Assembly: GCA_023445955.1 (NCBI GenBank)
Contig: JAEXJH010000271.1
Span: 1-14,410 of the forward strand
DNA: 14,410 nt
Direction: 5' to 3'
Origin: Pseudomonadota bacterium
Lineage (GTDB): Bacteria; Pseudomonadota; Alphaproteobacteria; Caulobacterales; Caulobacteraceae
The notes below the pieces were generated by a model that saw only the letters and a list, made by a program, of their open reading frames with translations, had not been told where the DNA came from and did not search any database. Made by a program: the position numbers and the translations under genes. Numbering within the stretch: the stretch's first letter is position 1; each line of letters opens with the position of its first letter. Shown piece by piece: positions 1-6,754 of this stretch.

Positions 1-123
1 GCCTTCGGCGGCTACAAGGCCTCGGGGTTCGGGCGCGAGACCCACAAGGCGATGCTTGATCACTACCAGCAGACCAAGAACCTGCTCGTCTCCTATGACG
101 AGCATGGCCTTGGCCTCTTTTGA
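1..123 (+). CDS. aldehyde dehydrogenase, AldB/ExaC type (C-terminal fragment)
   Basis: Only the last 40 residues are in the window; the gene begins upstream. The visible end carries [12 protein letters not shown], the conserved C-terminal block of NAD(P)-dependent aldehyde dehydrogenases, and then [12 protein letters not shown] and a final GLF. This tail closely matches what I recall of E. coli AldB and Pseudomonas ExaC, which oxidise acetaldehyde and similar aldehydes to acids. The catalytic cysteine and cofactor site lie outside the window and cannot be checked. The stop is followed 23 bases later by a zinc alcohol dehydrogenase on the same strand, so the pair could carry out alcohol to aldehyde to acid in the cytoplasm. 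The family is secure; the exact substrate is inference. Confidence 0.93.
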   Translation, partial: AFGGYKASGFGRETHKAMLDHYQQTKNLLVSYDEHGLGLF

Positions 124-131
124 TCCCTCGC

Positions 132-138
132 AAAGGAG
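132..138 (+). promoter_or_regulatory. ribosome binding site deciding the alcohol dehydrogenase start
   Basis: AAAGGAG lies eight bases before the ATG at 147. The frame stays open upstream to a TTG at 120, but that codon overlaps the aldehyde dehydrogenase stop and would add nine residues (MIPRKGATA) not expected in the family. The site supports translation from 147. Confidence 0.8.
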
Positions 139-146
139 CAACAGCC

Positions 147-1172
147 ATGGCCAAGACCATGAAGGCGGCCGTCGTGCGCCAATTCGGAGCGCCGCTGGTC
201 ATCGAGGAAGCGCCGATCCCCACGGTCGGTCCCGGCCAGATCCTGGTGAAGATCGCCGCCACCGGCGTCTGTCATACCGACCTGCACGCGGCCGAAGGCG
301 ACTGGCCGGTGAAGCCGAACCCACCCTTCATTCCGGGCCATGAGGGCGTTGGCCACGTCGCCGCGGTCGGGTCGGGCGTCACCCACGTCAAGGAGGGCGA
401 CCGGGTCGGCGTGCCTTGGCTCTACACCGCGTGCGGCCACTGCGTGCATTGCCTGGGGGGCTGGGAGACCCTGTGCGAGAGCCAGCAGAACACCGGCTAT
501 TCGGTGAACGGCAGCTTCGCCGAATACGTCCTCGCCGACCCCAACTATGTCGGCCACCTGCCGGACAATGTCGGCTTCATCGACATCGCGCCGATCCTGT
601 GCGCGGGCGTCACCGTCTACAAGGGATTGAAGGCCACCGAGGCCAAGCCGGGCGAGTGGGTCGTGGTCTCCGGCATCGGCGGCCTGGGTCACATGGCCGT
701 GCAGTACGCCAAGGCGATGGGGCTGAACGTGGCGGCAGTCGACATCGACGACCGCAAGCTCGATCTGGCGACACGCCTTGGCGCAGCCGTGACCGTCAAC
801 GCCCGCGAGCAGGACCCCGCCGCCGCGATCAAGGCGGCGATCGGCGGCGCGCAGGGCGTCCTCGTCACCGCCGTCTCGCCTAAGGCCTTCCAGCAGGCGC
901 TCGGCATGGTCCGGCGCGGCGGCACGGTGGCCCTCAATGGCCTGCCGCCCGGCGATTTTCCGCTGTCGATTTTCGACACCGTGCTCAACGGCGTCACCGT
1001 CCGCGGCTCGATCGTCGGCACCCGGCTCGACCTGATGGAGGCGCTGGCCTTTGCCGGCGAGGGCAAGGTTCACGCGACGGTCCACACCGAACCGCTCGAG
1101 AAGATCAACGACGTCTTCGCGCGCATGCACCACGGCGACATCGAGGGCCGCATCGTCCTCGACCTCGCCTAA
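147..1172 (+). CDS. adhP: zinc-dependent alcohol dehydrogenase, AdhP type
   Basis: A 341-residue medium-chain dehydrogenase that interconverts primary alcohols and aldehydes with NAD(H) in the cytoplasm. E. coli AdhP is about 336 residues, so this is full length. Catalytic zinc ligands are Cys42 (in GVCHTDLH), His65 (in GHEGVGH) and Cys152. The four-cysteine structural zinc loop is Cys96, Cys99, Cys102 and Cys110. The Rossmann motif GIGGLG is at 176-181, and Asp199 at the end of the second strand favours NAD over NADP. The start is set by the AAAGGAG at 132-138. It follows an AldB-type aldehyde dehydrogenase by 23 bases and precedes a copper oxidase gene by 27 bases, so it may be cotranscribed with both. 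Family assignment is firm; ethanol as the main substrate is inferred. Confidence 0.95.
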   Translation: MAKTMKAAVVRQFGAPLVIEEAPIPTVGPGQILVKIAATGVCHTDLHAAEGDWPVKPNPPFIPGHEGVGHVAAVGSGVTHVKEGDRVGVPWLYTACGHCVHCLGGWETLCESQQNTGYSVNGSFAEYVLADPNYVGHLPDNVGFIDIAPILCAGVTVYKGLKATEAKPGEWVVVSGIGGLGHMAVQYAKAMGLNVAAVDIDDRKLDLATRLGAAVTVNAREQDPAAAIKAAIGGAQGVLVTAVSPKAFQQALGMVRRGGTVALNGLPPGDFPLSIFDTVLNGVTVRGSIVGTRLDLMEALAFAGEGKVHATVHTEPLEKINDVFARMHHGDIEGRIVLDLA

Positions 1173-1199
1173 TCCCCCGCGACGAACCGCGAGCAAACC

Positions 1200-2888
1200 A
1201 TGTTCGACAGTCCTACCTTGCCGGCCACACGGCGCCGCTTCGTCCAGGGCCTGGCGGTCAGCGGGGCGGTGGCCGGGGTTTCGCCGGCTCTGCTGGCGGG
1301 CCCCGCCGCCGCTGCGACCGCCGAATTGCGCGGGACCGAATTCGATCTCGAGATCGCCGAACTGCCGGTCAACTTCACCGGCAAGCGTCGGATCGCCACG
1401 GCGGTGAACGGCGCCGTGCCCGCCCCCGTGCTGCGATTGCGCGAGGGCGACACCGTCACCCTGCGCGTCCGCAACCGCCTCAAGGAGATGTCCAGCATCC
1501 ACTGGCACGGGGTCATCCTGCCCGCCGAGATGGACGGCGTGCCAGGTATCAGCTTCCCCGGGATCGCGCCCGGCGAGACCTTCACCTATCGCTTCGAGCT
1601 GCGTCAGGCGGGCACCTACTGGTATCACGCGCACACCTTGGCCGAGCAAACCGGGCTTTATGGCGCGATCATCGTCGAGCCGCGCGCGCCGACCGGACCT
1701 GCGCCCGATCGGGACTACGCCATCCTGCTGAGCGACTGGTCGGACGAGCCGCCGCTGCAGATCTTCACGAACCTCAAGAAGCTGAGCAGCTACTACAATT
1801 TCGCGCAGCCGACCGCCGGCGACTTCCTCAAGGATGTGGGCAAGCTGGGGTTCGGCGAGGCCCTCGCGCGGCGGCGGATGTGGAACCGGTCGCGGATGAA
1901 CCCGACCGACTACAGCGACATCTCCGCCGCCACCTACACCTACCTGATGAACGGAACGCCGCCGGCCGGGAACTGGACGGCGATCGCCGCCCCCGGCGAG
2001 CGGGTTCGCCTCCGGTTCGTGGGGGCGGGGACGGCGACCTTCTTCGACGTGCGCCTTCCTGGGGTCCCGCTGACCGTCGTCTCGACCGACGGCCAGCCGG
2101 TGGAGCCGGTGACGGTCGAGGAGTTCCGGATCGGGCCGGGCGAAACCTACGATGTCGAGTTCACCATGCCCGAGGGCGCCCGAACGATCTTCGCCCAATC
2201 GATCGACCGGACGGGTTTCGCCCGCGGCGTCATCGCCCCAGCGCCCGGCATGACGGCGCCGACGCCGGCGCTCGATGCGCGGACCTGGCTCGATCCGGTC
2301 GACATGATGGGCGCCATGGCCGCCATGGGCGGCGAACACGTCGGCCACGGCATGGCGGACACGCCCCCGAAGGCGCGTCACGCGCGCACCGAGTACGGCG
2401 CCAACACCGACATGCGCGTCGACTATCCGCGCACCAATCTCGACGATCCCGGAGCGGGCCTGCGCGGGCGGTCCTGGCGGGTGCTGACCCTGGCGGATCT
2501 TCGCACGCCCGGCGGCGATCCGGATCCTCGCGAGCCGGAGCGAGAGATCGAGTTGCACCTCACCGGCAACATGGAGCGCTTCATCTGGACGCTGGACGGG
2601 ATCAAGCTGAACGATTCCCGTCCGCTCCACTTCAAGCCCAACGCGCGGCTGCGCATCGTTCTCGTCAACGACACGATGATGGCCCACCCGATGCACCTCC
2701 ACGGCATGTGGAGCGATGTCGAAGGCCCGGACGGCGCGTTCCAGGTCCGCAAGCATACCGTGGTGGTCCAGCCTGCCCAGCGGATCAGCTTTCGCGTCAC
2801 CGCCGACGCCATGGGGCGATGGGCCTTCCACTGTCATCTGCTCTACCACATGGCGGCCGGCATGTTCCGGGAGGTGGTAGTCGCATGA
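1200..2888 (+). CDS. copA: periplasmic multicopper oxidase CopA/PcoA (copper resistance)
   Basis: A 562-residue copper-resistance multicopper oxidase, thought in this family to oxidise Cu(I) to the less toxic Cu(II) in the periplasm. The N-terminus has a twin-arginine signal (TRRRFVQ at 10-16, hydrophobic stretch to about 33, then GPAAAA), implying folded export. All four copper-ligand blocks are present: HWHG at 101-104, WYHAH at 141-145, HPMHLHG at 496-502 and HCHLLYHMAAGM at 544-555, which give the type 1, 2 and 3 sites. A short Met/His-rich stretch at about 368-386 fits the copper-binding insert, though it is shorter than I recall for PcoA. No strong Shine-Dalgarno precedes the ATG at 1200; coupling to adhP is possible. 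The stop overlaps the copB start by four bases (ATGA). This is not the P-type ATPase that is also called CopA. Confidence 0.95.
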   Translation: MFDSPTLPATRRRFVQGLAVSGAVAGVSPALLAGPAAAATAELRGTEFDLEIAELPVNFTGKRRIATAVNGAVPAPVLRLREGDTVTLRVRNRLKEMSSIHWHGVILPAEMDGVPGISFPGIAPGETFTYRFELRQAGTYWYHAHTLAEQTGLYGAIIVEPRAPTGPAPDRDYAILLSDWSDEPPLQIFTNLKKLSSYYNFAQPTAGDFLKDVGKLGFGEALARRRMWNRSRMNPTDYSDISAATYTYLMNGTPPAGNWTAIAAPGERVRLRFVGAGTATFFDVRLPGVPLTVVSTDGQPVEPVTVEEFRIGPGETYDVEFTMPEGARTIFAQSIDRTGFARGVIAPAPGMTAPTPALDARTWLDPVDMMGAMAAMGGEHVGHGMADTPPKARHARTEYGANTDMRVDYPRTNLDDPGAGLRGRSWRVLTLADLRTPGGDPDPREPEREIELHLTGNMERFIWTLDGIKLNDSRPLHFKPNARLRIVLVNDTMMAHPMHLHGMWSDVEGPDGAFQVRKHTVVVQPAQRISFRVTADAMGRWAFHCHLLYHMAAGMFREVVVA

Positions 2889-3853
2889 CCCGTCTGGCCC
2901 TCTCGCGGGCGTCTCTGCTCGCCTTGGCTCTGAGCGTTTCGGCCGTGGCCGCGCCTGCCATCGCCCAGGACTCCCCCCATCAGCACGCCGCGCCACCGCC
3001 GCCGAGCCCGGCTCCAACGGCCTCCCCCGCTGCGCCTGCGGATCACGCGGGCATGGATATGTCCGGCATCGATATGTCCGGCGCGGGGACGCCCGCCAGC
3101 GGCATGACCATGGACATGGGACGGATGCAGGGCGGCAAGACTCCGCCGGACGCCCGCAACTCCGACGACTATGCGGACGGCTATCGCAATTCGACGCTGC
3201 CGGGCTACGAGATGGCCGACAAGCTGTCGATCCCCAAGGTTCTCGTCGACGAACTGGAGTTCGCCAGCGGCAACGAGGGGCAGGGCGTCGGCTGGACCGT
3301 CCTCGTCACCCAGGGCCAGGACGACAGCAAGCTCTGGCTGCGCAGCCAGGGCCTCAAGAACTCCAAGGATCGCCTCGATCCGGAAAGCAGCGTCGAGGCG
3401 CTGTGGTGGCGCAGCAAGAACCCGTTCTGGGGCACGTTGCTGGGCGTTCGCCAGGATCTCGGCAAGGGGGCGACCACTTGGCTCGCCGCCGGCGTCGAGG
3501 GCCTGGCGCCCTACTGGTTCGATGTCCAGCTGACCGGCTACGTCGGCGACGACGGCCGCCTCGCCGCCCGCGCTAAGGGCGCCTACGAGGTCCGCTTCAC
3601 CAATCGCCTCATCCTGACCCCGCAGGTCGAAACCAACCTCTATTCCAAGCGCTCGACCGACCGTGAGCTCGGCGGCGGCTTCAGCAACGTCGAGCTGAGC
3701 GCTCGGCTGCGTTACGAGGTCTCGCGAAAATTCGCGCCCTATGTCGGGTTCGTCTGGGAGCGGGCGCTGGGCGACACCGCCGACTTCCGACGTGCCGATC
3801 GCGAGCGCCCGGCCGAGCATCGGGTGGTTGTCGGCTTACGGTCATGGTGGTGA
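2885..3853 (+). CDS. copB: outer-membrane copper resistance protein CopB/PcoB
   Basis: A 322-residue CopB family protein. A Sec signal peptide is visible (residues 1-27, cleavage likely after AIA). It is followed by a low-complexity Pro/Ala/His region and a Met-rich segment at about 55-85 with repeated MDMSG-type motifs that could bind copper. The rest is the CopB domain, which looks like an outer-membrane barrel: alternating amphipathic strands with a C-terminal aromatic residue (ending SWW). The start at 2885 overlaps the copA stop as ATGA and has GGGAGGT at 2869-2875, so the much longer open frame extending upstream to 1880 is not real. In the family CopB works with CopA in copper sequestration or oxidation; its precise mechanism is not settled. 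Confidence 0.94.
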   Translation: MTRLALSRASLLALALSVSAVAAPAIAQDSPHQHAAPPPPSPAPTASPAAPADHAGMDMSGIDMSGAGTPASGMTMDMGRMQGGKTPPDARNSDDYADGYRNSTLPGYEMADKLSIPKVLVDELEFASGNEGQGVGWTVLVTQGQDDSKLWLRSQGLKNSKDRLDPESSVEALWWRSKNPFWGTLLGVRQDLGKGATTWLAAGVEGLAPYWFDVQLTGYVGDDGRLAARAKGAYEVRFTNRLILTPQVETNLYSKRSTDRELGGGFSNVELSARLRYEVSRKFAPYVGFVWERALGDTADFRRADRERPAEHRVVVGLRSWW

Positions 3854-5106
3854 GGCGCTGCGCGGCGCTTTGGCGACCGGAAGACGACCTGACGTGTTCT
3901 GCGGTGGAGGATAGCCCTGGCCAGAGCCAGACGGCTGCGTCGATCCTGTTGCTCCTTGCGGTCGCGGCGGCGTCGGCGGGTCAGACCGCCATACTCGCCT
4001 TTCTCCCGACCCTCGTCGATGGAGGCCAGGCCGACTTGGCGCTGCGCGCTCACGATGTCCATGTGGCGAGCTTGACGGCGGCCCACCCACTGGCGGCGCT
4101 CGTCTTCGCGCCGCTCTGGGGATGGCTCGCCGATCGCATCGACTACCGGATCATTCTGCGCACGGCCCTCGTCGTGCTCGCGCTGGCGACCGCGCCGGTC
4201 GGGGCGGTCCCGCTCCCCGTTCTGTATGGACTCCGCCTGCTGGCCGGGCTGTCCGCGGCCGCCATCATCCCGCTGGCGCTGCTGTCGACGAACTTCGCAC
4301 CTGGCGGCCGGGGTGAGCAGGCGAGGCGTTTCACCTGGCTGACGGCCTTCATGTTTCTTGGCGACCTGTTCGGCCCTCTGCTCGCCGAAGCGTCCGCGTC
4401 GCTCTTCCCCCGCTCGCCGCTGCTGGTGCTCGCGCTCGTCATCGCCGCGCTGGCGCTGGCGCTGACGACCGGCGCCGTGCGTCTGCCGGCCCGCTGCGCC
4501 GCCCGTCCCGAGGGGCGTCGCCTGCAAGCCCCGTCGCGCGTCGTCACCCTTGTTCTCCTGCTTGTCACCATCGTCGGCGGCGGCGGACTCGCCGCCATGC
4601 ATGTCAGCTTGCTCGTGACCCGCCCCGAGGGCGCGCTCAGCCGCGAGGCGATCGCCGGGATGCTCAGTCTCTGCGGGCTGGCGATGTTGGCGGCTCAGCT
4701 TTTCCACACTCGCGTCACCTGGCTGGTGACCGCGCCTCGACGCTTGGCCTGTCTCACGCTCGCGCTTCTGGCCCTGTCGCTGTTCCTCTTTCGGTTTGGA
4801 ACGACCGTGGTCGAAATCGCCGGCCTCATCGCCGTCGCCGGCTGGAGCTCAGCCAGCCTTCGGCTGGTCACGAGCTTCTGGATCAGCGGCCCTATGCGAC
4901 CCTCCGGGATCATGCTTGGGCTGCAGCATACGGCCGCGAGCCTCGGCCAGGCGCTGGCGCCCATGTCGCTCGCCGTCGTGTCGCCCACGCGGCAAGCGGC
5001 CGTCGTCGAAGCGATCGGCTGGCTGTCGATCGGTCTGCTCGCGCTTCTGCCAGCGATATGGCGCCGGACGGCAACACCGGTCCATCCGGCCGGGGAAAGG
5101 GCATGA
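3844..5106 (+). CDS. MFS transporter in the copper cluster
   Basis: A 420-residue major facilitator protein with about 12 predicted helices (first near 32-54, last near 388-407). The cytoplasmic loop between helices 2 and 3 has the MFS motif A remnant GWLADR at 93-98. A longer loop, rich in Arg and Pro, lies between helices 6 and 7, as in most MFS proteins. The ATG at 3844 overlaps the end of copB by ten bases, which suggests translational coupling. An alternative GTG at 3904 would remove 20 unusual N-terminal residues, and neither start has a good Shine-Dalgarno. The substrate cannot be read from sequence. Position between copB and a DUF411 gene suggests a metal, a metal complex or a chalkophore-like compound, but this is inference; drug efflux is the main alternative. 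Confidence 0.85.
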   Translation: MVVRRCAALWRPEDDLTCSAVEDSPGQSQTAASILLLLAVAAASAGQTAILAFLPTLVDGGQADLALRAHDVHVASLTAAHPLAALVFAPLWGWLADRIDYRIILRTALVVLALATAPVGAVPLPVLYGLRLLAGLSAAAIIPLALLSTNFAPGGRGEQARRFTWLTAFMFLGDLFGPLLAEASASLFPRSPLLVLALVIAALALALTTGAVRLPARCAARPEGRRLQAPSRVVTLVLLLVTIVGGGGLAAMHVSLLVTRPEGALSREAIAGMLSLCGLAMLAAQLFHTRVTWLVTAPRRLACLTLALLALSLFLFRFGTTVVEIAGLIAVAGWSSASLRLVTSFWISGPMRPSGIMLGLQHTAASLGQALAPMSLAVVSPTRQAAVVEAIGWLSIGLLALLPAIWRRTATPVHPAGERA

Positions 5107-5170
5107 CAGCGCCGCCACGTCCGAGAGCCGCGTCTGCCACGCGCCCAGCTTCACGCCAAGGAGTCCGCCC

Positions 5171-5608
5171 ATGAAAATCCGCCTCGCCGCCGTTCTGCTG
5201 TTGCTCGCCTTGCCAAGCGCCGCGCTGGCGGCTGGCGACATCCTGCTCTATCGTGACCCTGGATGCGGTTGCTGCGAGGCCTGGGCCCAGGCTGTCCGTG
5301 CGAAACTGGACAGAAAGGTCATCGTCAGGGATCAGGTCGCCCGCGTGCGCCTGCAGCGCCAATCCGGCCTGCCACCGGCGCTTTCCTCCTGCCACACCGC
5401 GATCGTCGACGGTTTCGTTGTCGAAGGTCACGTGCCGGTCGCCGAGGTGAAGCATCTCCTGGCCGCCCGGCCGGCCGGCGTGAAGGGGCTCGCCGTCGGC
5501 GGCATGCCGATCGGCTCGGAGGGCATGGCGGCGCCGAGCGGGGCGCGGCAACACTACGATGTCGTGGCTTTCGGGCCAGCCGGCGCGCGGGTTTTCGCCC
5601 GCTACTGA
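5171..5608 (+). CDS. secreted DUF411 metal-binding protein
   Basis: A 145-residue protein with a Sec signal peptide (residues 1-20, cleavage near ALA) and a DUF411 domain. Visible family marks are the CGCC cluster (Cys32, Cys34, Cys35), a Cys-His pair at 74-75 in SSCHTAIVDG, the VEGHVP motif near 84-89 and a GMPIGSEGM block near 111-119. DUF411 proteins occur beside copper and mercury resistance genes and are believed to bind metal ions in the periplasm, but no reaction is established. AAGGAG at 5158-5163, seven bases before the ATG, sets the start. It is the last gene of the + strand copper cluster, 64 bases after the MFS gene, and converges on the receiver gene after 34 bases. Confidence 0.9.
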   Translation: MKIRLAAVLLLLALPSAALAAGDILLYRDPGCGCCEAWAQAVRAKLDRKVIVRDQVARVRLQRQSGLPPALSSCHTAIVDGFVVEGHVPVAEVKHLLAARPAGVKGLAVGGMPIGSEGMAAPSGARQHYDVVAFGPAGARVFARY

Positions 5609-5621
5609 CCTCCAACGGTCA

Positions 5622-5638
5622 GCGCCATGGGCTGGCGT
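5622..5638. terminator. weak candidate hairpin between convergent genes
   Basis: CGCCA (5623-5627) and TGGCG (5633-5637) form a five-pair stem with loop TGGGC, extendable by one G-T pair. It sits in the 34-base gap between the convergent DUF411 and receiver genes, where a bidirectional terminator would be expected. There is no T run, so this is only suggestive. Confidence 0.2.
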
Positions 5639-5642
5639 CGGG

Positions 5643-6050
5643 TCAATGCGCGTCGCGCGCCATCCCCGAGTGCCGACGCACGGCTTCGAGCACCGCCCGG
5701 CCGATCACCGGCTTGGGGATCACCTGATCGAAGCCGGCCGCGCGCGCGCGTTGCTCGAGATCCTCGTCGTAGAAGCCGGAGATCAGGATGGCGCCGCCGC
5801 GCCAGCCCTGGCGCCGGAGATGATCCAGGAGCGTCAGGCCGTCGATGTCGGGCATCCGGTAGTCGAGGATCACGCAATCGGCTTCCCTGGCGCGCGGGTC
5901 GGCCAGAAGGGCGCTCCCCGTGGTGTAGCCGCTCACCGTGTAGCCGCGGGCTCGAAGCATGAGGAGGAGGCCGCGTCGCACGCCGGGATCGTCGTCGGAG
6001 ACGAGGACCGTATAGCGGCGATCGCGCGGCGAGGAACTGACCGATAACAT
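5643..6050 (-). CDS. single-domain response regulator (receiver only)
   Basis: A 135-residue CheY-like receiver with no output domain. The acidic pocket is Asp19-Asp21 in VSDDDPG, the phospho-acceptor is Asp63 in ILDYRMPDIDG, the switch residue is Ser91 in ILISGF, and the conserved lysine is Lys113 in IPKP. The first ten or so residues are extra and the C-terminal 20 residues are short and polar, so it ends right after the receiver fold. It lies 80 bases downstream of fixJ on the same strand, making it the third gene of a fixL-fixJ-receiver operon. Plausible roles are a phosphate sink, a competitor of FixJ for FixL, or a protein-interaction switch; the sequence does not choose between them. 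No clear Shine-Dalgarno precedes the start. Confidence 0.9.
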   Translation of the reverse strand: MLSVSSSPRDRRYTVLVSDDDPGVRRGLLLMLRARGYTVSGYTTGSALLADPRAREADCVILDYRMPDIDGLTLLDHLRRQGWRGGAILISGFYDEDLEQRARAAGFDQVIPKPVIGRAVLEAVRRHSGMARDAH

Positions 6051-6130
6051 CGCGCGATCAAGGCATCCGGTTGAAAGCCCGGTAACCGTCGCATGTCCGC
6101 CGCCTCCGGGTCGCTACGTAAACGTCGCAG

Positions 6131-6754
6131 TCACTTGGGTTTGCGGCCCATCCCGGCGGCGAAGGCGATCCTAAGCGCCTCGGACAGGTTGCGCACGTCC
6201 AGCTTGGTCATCAGGCTGGCGCGATGCACCTCCACGGTGCGTGACGAGCATCCAAGGTCATAGGCGATGGTCTTGTTGGGATGGCCCTGGGCCAGGCCCT
6301 CCAGCACCTCGCGCTCACGAGGGGTGAGGCCGGCGATGCGCACCTGCGCGTCGGACGCCTCGATCGCATGGATGTCCGCATCGTCGATACGCGCAAACGC
6401 CCGCGTCACCGCCTGCAGCAGGGCGGCCTTCTCGAAGGGCTTTTCGAGGAAATCCACGGCGCCGGCCTTCATCGCCTGCACCGCGACCGACACGTCGCCA
6501 TGACCCGTCAGCACGATGACCGGCATCTGGATGCCGCGCTCGGCCATGGCGGTCTGCACCTCCAGGCCGTCCATCGCCGGCATGCGCACGTCGAGAATGA
6601 CGCAGCCCTGGGTCGTCGACCGGGCCGCCCTCAGGAACTCCACGCCCGAAGCGTAGGTCTCCACGCCAAAGCCCGCCGTCTTCAAGGCGAACCCGGCCGC
6701 GCGCCGGATCGCCTCTTCGTCGTCGACGAGGTGAATGACCCGCTTATCCCCCAT
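6131..6754 (-). CDS. fixJ: FixJ-family two-component response regulator
   Basis: A 207-residue FixJ/NarL-type transcription regulator. The receiver has Asp11-Asp12, phospho-acceptor Asp55 (ILDVRMP), Thr83 (VLTGHGD) and Lys105 (EKP). An acidic linker leads to a LuxR-type helix-turn-helix from about 142 to 203, with LTPREREVLEGLAQG and the recognition part SSRTVEVHRASLM. Length matches FixJ (about 205). The ATG at 6754 is preceded by a GGAGGA Shine-Dalgarno and lies inside the 3' end of the fixL-like gene (11-base overlap), so the two are translationally coupled. In rhizobia, FixJ phosphorylated under low oxygen activates fixK and other genes; the targets here are unknown. A paralogue lies at 13397-14023. 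Identity as the partner of the adjacent kinase is strongly supported by the overlap. Confidence 0.93.
   Translation of the reverse strand: MGDKRVIHLVDDEEAIRRAAGFALKTAGFGVETYASGVEFLRAARSTTQGCVILDVRMPAMDGLEVQTAMAERGIQMPVIVLTGHGDVSVAVQAMKAGAVDFLEKPFEKAALLQAVTRAFARIDDADIHAIEASDAQVRIAGLTPREREVLEGLAQGHPNKTIAYDLGCSSRTVEVHRASLMTKLDVRNLSEALRIAFAAGMGRKPK

Noticed and set aside
119..132. TTGATCCCTCGCAA as a possible FixK/FNR box before the alcohol dehydrogenase.
   Set aside because: The second half-site CGCAA differs from ATCAA at two positions and the site overlaps the end of a coding gene and the ribosome binding site.
1880..2884. Upstream extension of copB that would make a 657-residue protein.
   Set aside because: The extension is out of frame with the multicopper oxidase and low-complexity; the signal peptide and Shine-Dalgarno place the start at 2885.
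93..3017. A 974-residue open frame on the minus strand across the alcohol dehydrogenase, multicopper oxidase and copB genes.
   Set aside because: It is the antisense shadow of well-supported genes in GC-rich DNA, is dominated by Arg, Asp, Gly, His and Val, and shows no domain.
3739..4707. A 322-residue minus-strand open frame opposite the MFS gene.
   Set aside because: Glu/Arg/Gln-rich shadow of a hydrophobic coding sequence; no recognisable fold.
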